Part shown: positions 35,578 through 45,236 of the stretch, piece by piece
Numbering within the stretch: position 1 is the stretch's first letter
How the letters are laid out: every line of letters starts with the position of its first letter
Origin: Eubacteriales bacterium
GTDB taxonomy: Bacteria > Bacillota > Clostridia > Lachnospirales > Lachnospiraceae
Direction of reading: 5' to 3'
Assembly (NCBI GenBank): GCA_030526005.1
Contig: JAUNDP010000011.1
Location: 19,127 to 83,126, forward strand
Length of the DNA: 64,000 nucleotides
Notes under the pieces: generated by a model
Told to the model about the DNA's origin: nothing
What the model saw: only the letters and a program-made list of their open reading frames with translations
Database searches by the model: none
Position numbers and translations under genes: made by a program

Positions 35578-36474
35578 TTAATATGGAGAGATTTTACAGA
35601 TTTCCAAGAAAGAAGAAAGGGCATGGGAGATTGAAGGATGCTTCAGATAGGCGAATCCTACGTCACGCTTATGGATAGGGATATCAAGTGGAAGCTGAGT
35701 CAATATACCTGTGGAAAGTTCTTCTAATACAAATTCTTTAATGACACATCCGATACCGATTCCGATTTTGCAAAATTCAATCAAGAGATCCATTGTGGAA
35801 GCTTCAAGGATATTCGAAGCCTTTATCTGATTTTTCTTCAAATAATCATCAATATACTGGCGCGACATATTCTCACGATCTAAAAGCATTAAAGTAGCAG
35901 ACTGAAGATAGTCGATCGTTTTGCCTCTGCGCAGAAGAAGATTGTCAAGATAGGTAGGGCTTGCCACAAAGATATCTTCAATTTCCTGAATTTTATGGAA
36001 AATAAAAGGGCGGGAAGATTCTGGTTCTGCAATTAAACCAAGATCCAGCTTATGTTCTTCAAGTAATTTCATTGTGTGAAAAGAAGACTGGCAATGGATG
36101 GAGATCTGAATATGAGGATATTGCAGGACAAACTGATGCAGATATGGCATAAGCAGATATTTGCACAGCGTTGTGCTGACACCGATCCGAAGATGCCCCA
36201 TACCAAGTTGAGCATGGCGGTGAAGGAGAGATTCTGCTGATGAGATTGCATTCATTGCATCATTTACATACTGAAAAAGTAATTTCCCTTCATCTGTGAG
36301 GAGAACACCGCGGGAAGTCCGGATAAAAAGTTTGATATTTAAATTGTGCTCCAATGTACGGATTCCCTTGCTGACAGCCGGCTGAGTAATAAACAGTTTT
36401 TTTGCGGCATGAGAAATGTTGCCAGCTTTGGCAACTTCATAAAAAATTTTATATAGAGTAAGATTTTGTTCCAT
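35578..36474 (-). CDS. LysR-family transcriptional regulator
   Basis: 298 residues from ATG 36474. The HTH is LTLYKIFYEVAKAGNISHAAKKLFITQPAVSKGIRTLE. The effector domain begins near residue 90 with HLRIGVSTTLCKYLLMPYLHQF. It is divergent from leuC, so a role in controlling leuCD (as LysR regulators do in several bacteria) is plausible; the ligand cannot be seen. An upstream ATG at 36507 is in frame but lies before the AAAGGA site. Confidence 0.85.
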   Translation of the reverse strand: MEQNLTLYKIFYEVAKAGNISHAAKKLFITQPAVSKGIRTLEHNLNIKLFIRTSRGVLLTDEGKLLFQYVNDAMNAISSAESLLHRHAQLGMGHLRIGVSTTLCKYLLMPYLHQFVLQYPHIQISIHCQSSFHTMKLLEEHKLDLGLIAEPESSRPFIFHKIQEIEDIFVASPTYLDNLLLRRGKTIDYLQSATLMLLDRENMSRQYIDDYLKKNQIKASNILEASTMDLLIEFCKIGIGIGCVIKEFVLEELSTGILTQLPLDIPIHKRDVGFAYLKHPSISHALSSFLEICKISPY

Positions 36475-36507
36475 AGAAGGTCCTTTCAAATGTGTTTTTT
36501 GTTTCAA

Positions 36508-36861
36508 TAAAAATATATATTTATTATTTCAAAACGATATCATAAATTGCCATAAAAGAAAAGAGGGATGATTAGAAATAGAATATGGTATGTATGATGG
36601 CATGATATATAGTTTTGATAAACAAAAATCTATGTTTGAATTCTTGCAGCAAAAAGAAGAAAAGATATATTGCCGATTGCGGCTTTTAAAATAGGAAAAG
36701 CAAGATATCCGTCAAAAATTGTTAGTTATGATAGATATAATAAAATATGATAACAAAAAGTAATTATATGTCTTTTAATTATAACAATAATTGTGATATA
36801 ATACCGATAAATTAAAAAAACGAAAAAATTCTGCTTTTTTAAGCTTAGGAGGAAATAGAAA
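36508..36861. other. LysR/leuC divergent intergenic region
   Basis: 354 bases, very AT-rich. No leader peptide rich in Leu, T-box or riboswitch motif is found. Holds the candidate leuC promoter and an imperfect dyad at 36779-36802. Nothing else recognisable. Confidence 0.6.
36774..36802 (+). promoter_or_regulatory. leuC promoter with possible LysR operator
   Basis: TTTAAT (36774-36779), 17 bases, TATAAT (36797-36802). Between them is ATAACAATAATTGTGAT, with ACAATAATTGT forming a dyad; this resembles a LysR-type T-n11-A site and could bind the divergent regulator. Confidence 0.45.
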
Positions 36862-38130
36862 ATGGGAATGACAATGACACAGAAAATTCTTGCAGCTCAT
36901 GCAGGGCTTCCGTATGTGGAGGCAGGACAGTTGATTGAGGCAGATCTGGATTTGGTGCTGGGAAATGATATCACTTCCCCTGTCGCAATTCATGAGATGG
37001 ACAAGTTTAAGAAAGAGGGAGTCTTTGACAAAGAAAAAATTGCCCTTGTTATGGATCATTTTGTGCCAAATAAAGATATCAAGTCAGCGGAACACTGTAA
37101 ATGCGTCAGAGAATTTGCGTGTCGTCACGATATTACAAATTATTTTGACGTGGGAGAGATGGGAATTGAACATGCCCTTCTTCCTGAAAAAGGACTGACA
37201 GTCGCCGGGGATGTAGTGATCGGGGCGGACTCTCATACTTGTACATATGGCGCTCTGGGGGCTTTCTCGACAGGCGTGGGAAGCACAGATATGGCAGCAG
37301 GGATGGCGACAGGAAAGGCCTGGTTTAAGGTTCCTTCTGCAATTAAATTTAATCTGATTGGAAAACCTTCCAAATGGGTCAGTGGAAAAGATATCATTCT
37401 TCACATTATTGGCATGATTGGCGTGGATGGCGCCTTATATAAATCAATGGAGTTTACAGGTGAAGGTATCCACAATCTTTCTATGGATGATCGGTTTACA
37501 ATCGCAAACATGGCGATTGAGGCAGGAGGAAAAAATGGTATTTTTCCAGTAGACGATATTACGCTTGCCTATATGAAGGAACATTCCAAAAGGGAATTTA
37601 AAGTATATGAAGCGGATGAAGATGCTGTCTACGATGAAGAATATACAATAGATTTGAGCAAGTTAAAGCCAACCGTGGCTTTTCCTCATCTTCCAGAAAA
37701 CACAAAGACTGTTGATGAAATCACAGAAGATATCAAAATTGATCAGGTTGTAATCGGTTCCTGCACAAACGGACGAATTGATGATCTGCGCTGTGCAGCG
37801 GAAGTGATGCAGGGAGAACATGTGAAAAAAGGTGTTCGCTGTATTGTGATTCCGGCAACACAGAAAATTTATCTCCAGGCGATCGAGGAAGGTTTGATTC
37901 AGACATTTATTCAAGCAGGAGCGATTGTAAGCACCCCGACGTGCGGTCCTTGTCTGGGAGGATATATGGGAATTCTTGCAGCAGGAGAACGATGCGTTTC
38001 CACAACAAATAGAAATTTTGTCGGACGTATGGGACATATTGATTCTGAAATTTATCTTGCAAGCCCGGCAGTTGCAGCGGCAAGCGCCATCACAGGAAAA
38101 ATTTCTTCACCGGAAGAATTAGATAATTAG
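36862..38130 (+). CDS. leuC: 3-isopropylmalate dehydratase large subunit
   Basis: 422 residues, the short LeuC/HacA type. The [4Fe-4S] Cys residues are in [14 protein letters not shown] and [36 protein letters not shown] and the substrate segment [10 protein letters not shown] are present. Isomerises 2- and 3-isopropylmalate with LeuD, encoded 16 bases downstream. Start follows AGGAGG. Confidence 0.95.
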   Translation: MGMTMTQKILAAHAGLPYVEAGQLIEADLDLVLGNDITSPVAIHEMDKFKKEGVFDKEKIALVMDHFVPNKDIKSAEHCKCVREFACRHDITNYFDVGEMGIEHALLPEKGLTVAGDVVIGADSHTCTYGALGAFSTGVGSTDMAAGMATGKAWFKVPSAIKFNLIGKPSKWVSGKDIILHIIGMIGVDGALYKSMEFTGEGIHNLSMDDRFTIANMAIEAGGKNGIFPVDDITLAYMKEHSKREFKVYEADEDAVYDEEYTIDLSKLKPTVAFPHLPENTKTVDEITEDIKIDQVVIGSCTNGRIDDLRCAAEVMQGEHVKKGVRCIVIPATQKIYLQAIEEGLIQTFIQAGAIVSTPTCGPCLGGYMGILAAGERCVSTTNRNFVGRMGHIDSEIYLASPAVAAASAITGKISSPEELDN

Positions 38131-38146
38131 GAATGAGGAGAAAATT

Positions 38147-38632
38147 ATGAGAGCAAAAGGTTTGGTTTTTAAATATGGAGACAATGTAGATACCGATGTT
38201 ATTATTCCGGCAAGATATCTGAATTCTTCCATCCCGGCAGAACTGGCAGAACATTGTATGGAAGACATTGACAAAGAGTTTGTAAAAAAAGTGAAAAAAG
38301 GCGATATCATTGTTGCGGATAAAAATTTTGGCTGTGGTTCTTCAAGAGAACATGCGCCGATTGCAATCAAAGCTTCCGGTATCAGCTGCGTGATCGCAGA
38401 GACATTTGCACGTATCTTTTACCGCAATGCTATTAATATTGGTCTTCCGATTATTGAATGTAAAGAGGCAGCAGCTGGCATTGAGAATGGGGATGAAGTA
38501 GAAGTGGACTTTGACAGCGGAATCATTTATAATAGAACGAAAGGGACACAGTTTAAGGGACAGGCATTCCCGGAATTTATGCAGAAGATTATCCAGGCAG
38601 AAGGCCTGATCAATTATATAAACAATAAATAA
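38147..38632 (+). CDS. leuD: 3-isopropylmalate dehydratase small subunit
   Basis: 161 residues. [16 protein letters not shown] and [39 protein letters not shown] form the swivel-domain signature. Partner of LeuC. pepT follows by 35 bases. Confidence 0.95.
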   Translation: MRAKGLVFKYGDNVDTDVIIPARYLNSSIPAELAEHCMEDIDKEFVKKVKKGDIIVADKNFGCGSSREHAPIAIKASGISCVIAETFARIFYRNAINIGLPIIECKEAAAGIENGDEVEVDFDSGIIYNRTKGTQFKGQAFPEFMQKIIQAEGLINYINNK

Positions 38633-38667
38633 AGTTTCCAGCCCCAAAATGGAAAAAGGAGGATCTT

Positions 38668-39894
38668 ATGAAGGCATATGAAAGATTGTTAAATTATGTC
38701 AGCGTACATACAGCAAGTGATGAAAACAGTGAATCTTCGCCGAGCAGTGAGCGTCAGTTTACATTGGCCAAAAAACTGGTAGAAGAGATGAAAATGATCG
38801 GAATTGAGGATGCGCATGTAGATGAAAAGTGTTATGTATATGGCACAATTCCGGCTACAGAAGGATTTGAAAAAAGCGTTACGCTTGGATTGATTGCGCA
38901 TATGGATACATCGCCGGACTTTTCAGGAGAAAATGTAAAACCGCAAATCATTAAAAGTTACGACGGCAGAGATGTAAAACTGGGAGAAAGCGGACGTGTG
39001 CTTTCTGTGCAGAATTTTCCTCATTTGTCTTCGCTTGCTGGAAGAACATTAATCACAACAGATGGAACAACGCTTCTGGGAGCCGATGACAAAGCGGGAA
39101 TTGCCGAGATTATGACGGTAGCTGAAGAGCTGTTAAAAGGTGAAGCAGCACATGGAAAAGTGGCAATCGGATTTACACCAGATGAAGAAGTGGGACGCGG
39201 AACAGATGGATTTGACGTAGAAAAATTTGGGGCAGATTTTGCCTATACGATGGATGGAAGCGCTGAGAATGAGATTGAATATGAGAATTTTAACGCAGCA
39301 GGAGCGACAGTAGAAATCGAAGGATTTAACGTACATCCAGGAAGCAGCAAAGACACAATGATTAATGCGGCGCTTGTTGCAATGGAATTTAATCAGATGC
39401 TGCCAAACGGTGATACGCCAAGAGATACAGACGGATATGAGGGATTTTTCCATCTCTGCAGTATAGAGGGAGACGTCACACATGCGGTTATGAAATATAT
39501 CATCCGTGACCATAGTGGCGAAATGTTTGAATGCAGACAGGAAATGATGCGCCATATAGAACGTCTGCTGAATGAAAAATACGGGGAAGGTACGGTGACT
39601 GTTACAATAAAAGAGCAGTACCGCAATATGAAAGAAAAAATTGTACCGTGTATTCATCTGATTGACAATGCCAAAAAGGCAGCTGAAAAAGTGGGCATGA
39701 TACCGGTGACAGTTCCGATCAGAGGAGGCACAGATGGAGCGAGATTATCCTTTATGGGACTGCCATGTCCAAATCTTGGAACAGGTGGATATGCCTTCCA
39801 TGGACCGTATGAACATATTACGGTGGAAGGAATGGAACGGGCAGTTCAAATGATGATGGAACTTGTGAAAATCTATGCAGAAGTAGAAAAATAA
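38668..39894 (+). CDS. pepT: Tripeptidase T
   Basis: 408 residues, M20 family. Metal ligands and catalytic residues in LIAHMDTSPDFSGENV, TLLGADDKAGIAEIM and GFTPDEEVGRGTDGF; the PepT-specific NAAGATVEIEGFNVHPGSSKD and PIRGGTDGARLSFMGLP are present. It removes N-terminal residues from tripeptides and may link peptide use to amino-acid supply. Last gene of the leu operon. Confidence 0.94.
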   Translation: MKAYERLLNYVSVHTASDENSESSPSSERQFTLAKKLVEEMKMIGIEDAHVDEKCYVYGTIPATEGFEKSVTLGLIAHMDTSPDFSGENVKPQIIKSYDGRDVKLGESGRVLSVQNFPHLSSLAGRTLITTDGTTLLGADDKAGIAEIMTVAEELLKGEAAHGKVAIGFTPDEEVGRGTDGFDVEKFGADFAYTMDGSAENEIEYENFNAAGATVEIEGFNVHPGSSKDTMINAALVAMEFNQMLPNGDTPRDTDGYEGFFHLCSIEGDVTHAVMKYIIRDHSGEMFECRQEMMRHIERLLNEKYGEGTVTVTIKEQYRNMKEKIVPCIHLIDNAKKAAEKVGMIPVTVPIRGGTDGARLSFMGLPCPNLGTGGYAFHGPYEHITVEGMERAVQMMMELVKIYAEVEK

Positions 39895-39934
39895 TCAGGA
39901 AATCCTTTGGATGAGAGAAGTCTTAAAACAATAA

Positions 39935-39987
39935 AAAAGTGCTGGGGACAAAGAGAATATGCTCTTGAGTTCCTGGCACTTTTCTTT
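39935..39987. terminator. Intrinsic terminator after pepT
   Basis: AAAAGTGCTGGGGAC (39935-39949) pairs with 39969-39983 with only G-T wobbles, and an inner AAGAG/CTCTT extension. Convergent with the OYE gene. Confidence 0.85.
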
Positions 39988-40060
39988 AAAACATTTTCTT
40001 TAAGCTGTTTGGATATTGGGTATATTGCTGGAAACAATAAACGATCTGATAAAAAGGATC

Positions 40061-41173
40061 TTATTGAGTGATTTTTCTGTCATAGATACAGTGAACTCCC
40101 TGGTGCTGCATCATACCGCCGAGACATTTTTTATTGCACCGCACACAACGTTTCACCTGTTCTGGATGATTCTGGATTACTTTGTTAGGCCAAGCTGAAT
40201 CAGCAATCAACTGCCGGCTCATAGCGGCACAGCTGATACGACCAGAAGCAAGCTGCTGCTCTATAAAATCGGGAGAAGTCAAACCGCCGACGCCACAGAT
40301 AGGAAGTTTTGTGTACTGCCGGACCATATCACAATATTGCAGGAAACATCCTTCTGATCCAAAGACTGGATGAGAAGCAGGCGGTATGGTATCTGTCAGA
40401 GAAGAATGATTTGCCAGCGTGACATGGAAACTGGTGACACCAGCCTTTTCCAGCTGAGGCACAAATACACTAAGCTCATCCGGCAAAACACCAGCATTTC
40501 CATAATGAGGATCTTCCTGACGGACAACCAATTTAAAATCAATAGGAATATCAGGAAGTGCTGCTCTGACTGAACGAACAGCCTCTACAGAAAAACGGAT
40601 GCGATTCTCAAGACATCCTCCGTATTCATCTGTGCGGTGATTGAAGATGGAAGAAGCAAAACTTCCACACATTCTGTCGCCATGAATCTGAACCATATCA
40701 AAACCGGCCTTTTTGGCAAGTACAGCGGCAGTTCCAAATGAAGAGAGGATGGAATGAATTTTTTTGATTGAAAGATTAGAGATATAAGGACTCACCTCTT
40801 GATTTAGGAGTGGACGAAGTTGCTCTTGACTGATTTTTTTTGTCAGAACTCCTGGAACATATTTCAGCATAGCTTTGACATTCGAGTCAGACTGATGAAG
40901 CTGAGCGCATACAAAACATCCTTCTTTGTGGATAATGTCTGTTAAGTTTTTATAATAATCAAATCCTTTTTTTGAGAAAAGACTTGGACCGAAACCATGT
41001 TTGGTAACAGGCACATCGCCAATGATGATCATAGCGCAGCCTCCGCTGGCAATTTGCTGTATTTTTTTGAAATATTCATCTCCTTTTAATCCCAGTGTTG
41101 TAGGGGCAAAAATCATTCGGTTTTTTAAATGAATGCCACCATAATTAATTGGACTTGCTATCGTATCATACAT
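40061..41173 (-). CDS. Old-yellow-enzyme family FMN/FeS oxidoreductase, barrel only
   Basis: 370 residues. The N-terminus KNRMIFAPTTLG, HRTDEYGGCLENRIRFSVEAV and GVGGLTSPDFIEQQLASGR place it in the NADH:flavin oxidoreductase (2,4-dienoyl-CoA reductase / BaiCD) family. The C-terminus has the 4Fe-4S motif CVRCNKKCLGGMMQHQGVHC (C-x2-C-x3-C-x11-C). Full-length relatives carry an FAD/NAD domain of ~280 residues, which is missing. The conserved H-G-x-H pair is HGDRM here, so the second His is lost. The start overlaps the MarR gene by eight bases. Reduces an unknown unsaturated substrate. Confidence 0.88.
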   Translation of the reverse strand: MYDTIASPINYGGIHLKNRMIFAPTTLGLKGDEYFKKIQQIASGGCAMIIIGDVPVTKHGFGPSLFSKKGFDYYKNLTDIIHKEGCFVCAQLHQSDSNVKAMLKYVPGVLTKKISQEQLRPLLNQEVSPYISNLSIKKIHSILSSFGTAAVLAKKAGFDMVQIHGDRMCGSFASSIFNHRTDEYGGCLENRIRFSVEAVRSVRAALPDIPIDFKLVVRQEDPHYGNAGVLPDELSVFVPQLEKAGVTSFHVTLANHSSLTDTIPPASHPVFGSEGCFLQYCDMVRQYTKLPICGVGGLTSPDFIEQQLASGRISCAAMSRQLIADSAWPNKVIQNHPEQVKRCVRCNKKCLGGMMQHQGVHCIYDRKITQ

Positions 41174-41585
41174 TTTGTTCGCATCCTTTCTGATCGACAA
41201 CTTTCTGAAGCAATTTCAACAGTTCCTTATATTCTTCATCTGTTAAACATTGAAGATTTTCCTTATCCCAGTCAAAAAATACCTGATGACTGAGCTGAAA
41301 CGCTTCCAATCCTTTTGAGGTTAGAGTTAAATGATAACTGCGGCCAGATTTTTCTTTTGTAAGAAAACCAGACTCTTCTAATTTTGAAATGCTGCGCTGA
41401 GAGTGTCCCCAGTCAACATGCAGCGCTTTTGTAAGTTCCGATGGTGTACAGTCGGGATTTTTTCCTACATAGATAAGAAAAAATAAAGATCCATAATTGA
41501 GCCCTAACGTCTGTAGCTTTTGACTGGTATAGTTGACAAAGTCTTTATGAAATATAGAAAAATAATAAGATAAAGTACGAAACAC
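41166..41585 (-). CDS. MarR-family regulator (OYE operon)
   Basis: 139 residues, GTG start at 41585, behind GGAGGTGAAAAC. Winged helix: DCTPSELTKALHVDWGHSQRSISKLEESGFLTKEKSGRSYHLTLTSKG in the middle; helices at both ends for dimerisation. The gene lies directly behind a promoter overlapped by two palindromes that its product probably binds, and is translationally coupled to the OYE gene. It probably senses a substrate of that enzyme. Confidence 0.88.
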   Translation of the reverse strand: MFRTLSYYFSIFHKDFVNYTSQKLQTLGLNYGSLFFLIYVGKNPDCTPSELTKALHVDWGHSQRSISKLEESGFLTKEKSGRSYHLTLTSKGLEAFQLSHQVFFDWDKENLQCLTDEEYKELLKLLQKVVDQKGCEQNV

Positions 41586-41597
41586 GTTTTCACCTCC

Positions 41598-41642
41598 ACT
41601 TGACGATGTCAAGTATATGCTTATTACTTGATTTTGTCAAGT
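41598..41642 (-). promoter_or_regulatory. MarR-OYE promoter with twin palindromic operators
   Basis: Minus-strand promoter TTGACA (41640-41635), 17-base spacer, TATACT (41617-41612). Two near-identical 17-base palindromes overlap it: ACTTGATTTTGTCAAGT (41626-41642) over the -35 and ACTTGACGATGTCAAGT (41598-41614) beside the -10. Centre spacing is 28 bases. This is a typical autorepressor arrangement. Confidence 0.85.
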
Positions 41643-41674
41643 GAAATTGTAAAAATTTTTTATCTATTTATAGG

Positions 41675-41718
41675 AAACCCCGCCTAATGGCAGGGAATCT
41701 GACTTTAGACGGGGTAAT
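41675..41718. repeat. Hairpin between MarR operators and GNAT gene
   Basis: ACCCCGCCTAA pairs with TTTAGACGGGGT around a ~16-base loop, with one mismatch. No T run follows. It may be part of the GNAT 5' leader. Confidence 0.5.
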
Positions 41719-41764
41719 TCATGATAGAATATCACTGCAAAACTTAATCAGGAGGAAAAAAATA

Positions 41765-42214
41765 ATGATGCTCAGAAAATATCAGCCATCAGATTGTAAA
41801 GAATTAACAGAACTGTTTTATCATACGGTTCATACAGTGAATGCCAAAGATTATACAAAAAGACAGCTGGATGTGTGGGCAGCAGCACAGATCGATCTGG
41901 AAAAATGGAATGAATCGCTTCAACAACATTATAGTATTGTTGCGATGGAGAATCGAATGATTGTAGGATTTGGGGATATCGATGAAACGGGATATCTGGA
42001 CAGACTGTATGTTCATGCTGATTTTCAGAAAAGAGGGATTGCAACGGCAATCTGCGATCACCTGGAAGAAGCAGTTGGGGGAAAGATTATTACACATGCT
42101 TCAATTACAGCAAAACCGTTTTTTGAAAAAAGAGGATATCAAGTATTAAAAGAACAAAGAGTAGAACGCCAGGGTATTTTTCTCACAAATTTTGTGATGG
42201 AAAAGATAAAATAG
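41765..42214 (+). CDS. GNAT-family N-acetyltransferase
   Basis: 149 residues from ATG 41765 (AGGAGG upstream). The acetyl-CoA site is ADFQKRGIATAICDHLEE, preceded by DRLYV; the final strand ends KRGYQVLKEQ. Substrate unknown. Divergent from the MarR-OYE operon, but without a shared operator visible near its own start. An upstream start at 41687 would run through the hairpin and lacks a binding site. Confidence 0.85.
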   Translation: MMLRKYQPSDCKELTELFYHTVHTVNAKDYTKRQLDVWAAAQIDLEKWNESLQQHYSIVAMENRMIVGFGDIDETGYLDRLYVHADFQKRGIATAICDHLEEAVGGKIITHASITAKPFFEKRGYQVLKEQRVERQGIFLTNFVMEKIK

Positions 42215-42264
42215 AACAGACAAAGATAGATGAAAAGAAGAGGAGCAAGATTGACAAAATAAAA

Positions 42265-42338
42265 TCGGAGTGACAGGATTTGAACCTGCGGCCTCACGGC
42301 CCCCAGCCGTGCGCGCTACCAAGCTACGCCACACTCCG
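42265..42338 (-). tRNA. tRNA-Pro (GGG)
   Basis: 74 bases. Acceptor arms CGGAGTG/CACTCCG with A discriminator. The anticodon stem CACGG/CCGTG encloses a seven-base loop CTGGGGG giving anticodon GGG. T-arm GCAGGTTCAAATCCTGT. The 3' CCA is not encoded, and a T-rich tail follows. Confidence 0.93.
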
Positions 42339-42431
42339 ATAGGCAATAGTTTATCATATGAAAAATAAAAAAGCAAGTGCAAAAAAATATAGTTAGACGT
42401 CAAAGTTTATGAAAAGTTTATGTTTTTTTTA

Positions 42432-42460
42432 TTGAATTCCATAAAACACAATGATAGACT
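42432..42460 (+). promoter_or_regulatory. Promoter of the MarR-ABC operon
   Basis: TTGAAT (42432-42437), 17 bases, TAGACT (42455-42460), 36 bases before the MarR start. Confidence 0.6.
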
Positions 42461-42495
42461 GTTATCGATTTAACGAGATAGAGAGAGGTGATAAA

Positions 42496-42993
42496 ATGAG
42501 TCAGGACAGGCAAGAGCGATATGAGAGAATTGAAAAACTCGATATGCAGCTGCACAAATATCAATTTCGTTATATCCGACATCTGATTGATGAGGCAGAT
42601 TTATACAAAGGAGATCCCAGACTGATCATGACAGTAGTGAAAAAAGAAGGATGTACGCAGGCAGAGCTGGCAAAAGTTTTATGTATCAAGGCGGCAACCT
42701 TAACAGTAATGATTAAGAGAATGGAGATCGCAGGTCTGATTGAGAGAAAGGCAGATGAGAAAGATCTGCGTGTGATCAGAGTATATTCCACATCAAAGGG
42801 AAAGGAGATTGCAAAGAAGACGGAAAAGATTTTTCACGATGCGATTGGTATGATGTTTGATGGAATTGACGAAAGAGAACTTGCAGTATATGAAAATGTT
42901 TTGAGAAAAATTTCAGAACGATTGGAGAGTTATCTGCTGCAGGAGAAAAAACAGGAGAATCAAGACCTCTCTCACTCAGACATGAAAATTTAA
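42496..42993 (+). CDS. MarR-family regulator of the ABC exporter
   Basis: 165 residues from ATG 42496 after GAGAGGTGA. Winged helix: GCTQAELAKVLCIKAATLTVMIKRMEIAGLIERKADEKDLRVIRVYSTSKG. It lies upstream of two ABC exporter genes, a common pairing in Firmicutes in which the regulator represses the exporter. Inducing compound unknown. Confidence 0.9.
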   Translation: MSQDRQERYERIEKLDMQLHKYQFRYIRHLIDEADLYKGDPRLIMTVVKKEGCTQAELAKVLCIKAATLTVMIKRMEIAGLIERKADEKDLRVIRVYSTSKGKEIAKKTEKIFHDAIGMMFDGIDERELAVYENVLRKISERLESYLLQEKKQENQDLSHSDMKI

Positions 42994-43067
42994 AGAAAGG
43001 AGAAGCCGCTCAAAAAAGAAAATAAAAAATTTAATAAAAGAAAATTTTGTTTGAGTGGCAGGACAGC

Positions 43068-45236
43068 ATGTTAAAGTTAATGAAATATTTAAAGAAGTAT
43101 GCCGGTATGATAGCAGTGATTGTTGTACTTTTGTTTATTCAGGCATCATGCGATTTATCGCTTCCAGAGTATACTTCTAATATTGTCAATATCGGTATCC
43201 AGCAGTCCGGTATTGAGGACGCAGCAGCAGACACAATACGTCAGGAAACGATGGACCAGATATTTTTACTAATGTCAAAGGAAGACAGAGAAGTTGTCGA
43301 ACAGTATTATACATTAGAAGGGGAATTGTGGACGCGTCAGAAAACAGATAAGGAAACACGCGGACAATTAAGCCAGATTTTAGGAAAATCAATGCTGATG
43401 CTGGAAGGTATGACACAGGAGATAAAAACAGACAAATTGCCCGATGGTAAAATGCAGATACCTCAAGGCACAGACCCATTGAAATTACTCCGTGCGATGC
43501 CGGAAGAGCAAAGAGAGGAAATGCTTGCGCAGACGTATGAAACATTTGATAAAATGCCGGAATCAATTATCACGCAGTCCAGCATTGCTTTTGTAAAACA
43601 AGAGTACGAAGCGCAGGGAATTGATATGGAAGAATTTCAAAATCATTACCTGTTTAAAGCAGGGGCAGTCATGCTGGGATATGCCATTGTGATTATGGCG
43701 GCAGCAGTGATGGTGACATTTTTGTCATGTCGTGTTGCGGCAGCAGTGAGCCGTGATCTGAGAAAGAAAGTATTTGAAAAGGTAGTTTCTTTTTCCAGTG
43801 CAGAATTCAATCAGTTTTCTACAGCATCTTTGATTACACGAAGCACAAACGATATTCAGCAGGTGCAGATGATGCTGATGATGATGTTCCGTATCGTATT
43901 ATATGCACCGATTATGGGTATTGGAGGAATCATCAAAGTATTAAATACAAATGCGAAAATGACATGGGTGATCGCATTAGCGGTAGGTATGATTATGGCA
44001 GTTGTTTTAATCTTATTTGCTGTCGCAATGCCCAGATTTAAGGTGCTTCAGAAGCTGATTGACCGTCTGAACCTTGTGACAAGAGAGATCCTTCAGGGCA
44101 TTCCTGTCATCCGTGCTTTCAGCACACAGAAGCGTGAAAAAGAACGATTTACGGATGCAAATAATAGTTTGATGAAGACAAACTTGTTTGTCAATCGCTG
44201 TATGACATTTATGATGCCGATTATGATGTTTATCATGAATGGAATTACCGTTCTGATTGTATGGAAAGGAGCATATGGAATTGACGATGGCAGTATGCAG
44301 GTAGGAGACTTAATGGCCTTTATTCAGTATACAATGATGATTATCATGTCTTTCTTAATGATTACAATGATTTCCATCATGCTGCCAAGAGCATCCGTTT
44401 CAGCAGATCGTATTACAGAAATTTTAGATACAGAACCGGTATTAAAAGATGTACCAACATCAAAAGACACAGATTCAAAAGCGGCAGGAGTGGTGCAATT
44501 TCGTCATGTTTCGTTTGCATATCCGGGTGCGGATGAAAATGTTCTTACAGACATTGATTTTACAGCAAGGCCGGGAGAAACAACGGCGATTATTGGAAGC
44601 ACAGGATGTGGAAAATCAACGCTTGTCAATTTGATACCAAGATTTTATGATGTAACAGAAGGTGAAATTTTAGTTGACGGAGTAAATGTAAAAGATCTGA
44701 CACTTCATGATCTGCATGATAAATTGGGATATGTTCCGCAGAAGGGTGTACTGTTTTCCGGTACGATTCGTTCTAATATTATGTACGGTGCAGATGATGG
44801 AACAGAGGAAGATATGGAAAAAGCCGCAAAGATTGCGCAGGCATATGACTTTATTTCAGAAAAAATCGAACAGTTTGATTCTCCGATTTCTCAGGGGGGA
44901 ACAAATGTATCGGGAGGACAGAAACAGCGTCTTTCAATCGCAAGAGCGATTGCAAAAAAACCGGAGATCTATATCTTTGATGATAGTTTTTCTGCTTTGG
45001 ATTACAAGACAGATGTAGTTTTGAGAAGCGCATTAAAGAAAGAGACAGACAATGCGACAACGATTATTGTAGCACAGCGCATCAGCACCATTCTTCATGC
45101 AGATCAGATTATTGTTCTGGACGAAGGAAAGATTGCAGGCATTGGAACGCATGAAGAGCTGCTGAAAAATTGTGAGACATATTATCAGATTGCCAGCTCA
45201 CAGTTATCAAAGGAGGAATTAAACCATGAGCAGTGA
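43068..45236 (+). CDS. Heterodimeric ABC exporter, degenerate-site half (permease-ATPase)
   Basis: 722 residues from ATG 43068. A TTG at 43047 is also in frame, but neither has a strong site. Six membrane helices are interrupted after the first by a ~150-residue hydrophilic extracytoplasmic insert (residues ~45-197). ATPase domain: Walker A GSTGCGKST, signature NVSGGQKQRLS, Walker B IYIFDDSFSALD. The catalytic Glu after Walker B is replaced by Asp. This is the hallmark of the non-hydrolysing half of heterodimeric exporters. It overlaps the partner gene by 11 bases. Confidence 0.92.
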   Translation: MLKLMKYLKKYAGMIAVIVVLLFIQASCDLSLPEYTSNIVNIGIQQSGIEDAAADTIRQETMDQIFLLMSKEDREVVEQYYTLEGELWTRQKTDKETRGQLSQILGKSMLMLEGMTQEIKTDKLPDGKMQIPQGTDPLKLLRAMPEEQREEMLAQTYETFDKMPESIITQSSIAFVKQEYEAQGIDMEEFQNHYLFKAGAVMLGYAIVIMAAAVMVTFLSCRVAAAVSRDLRKKVFEKVVSFSSAEFNQFSTASLITRSTNDIQQVQMMLMMMFRIVLYAPIMGIGGIIKVLNTNAKMTWVIALAVGMIMAVVLILFAVAMPRFKVLQKLIDRLNLVTREILQGIPVIRAFSTQKREKERFTDANNSLMKTNLFVNRCMTFMMPIMMFIMNGITVLIVWKGAYGIDDGSMQVGDLMAFIQYTMMIIMSFLMITMISIMLPRASVSADRITEILDTEPVLKDVPTSKDTDSKAAGVVQFRHVSFAYPGADENVLTDIDFTARPGETTAIIGSTGCGKSTLVNLIPRFYDVTEGEILVDGVNVKDLTLHDLHDKLGYVPQKGVLFSGTIRSNIMYGADDGTEEDMEKAAKIAQAYDFISEKIEQFDSPISQGGTNVSGGQKQRLSIARAIAKKPEIYIFDDSFSALDYKTDVVLRSALKKETDNATTIIVAQRISTILHADQIIVLDEGKIAGIGTHEELLKNCETYYQIASSQLSKEELNHEQ

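Noticed and set aside
36508-36861. Leader peptide attenuator or T-box before leuC
   Set aside because: No run of Leu codons, no GGTACC-type T-box core and no terminator hairpin in the region.
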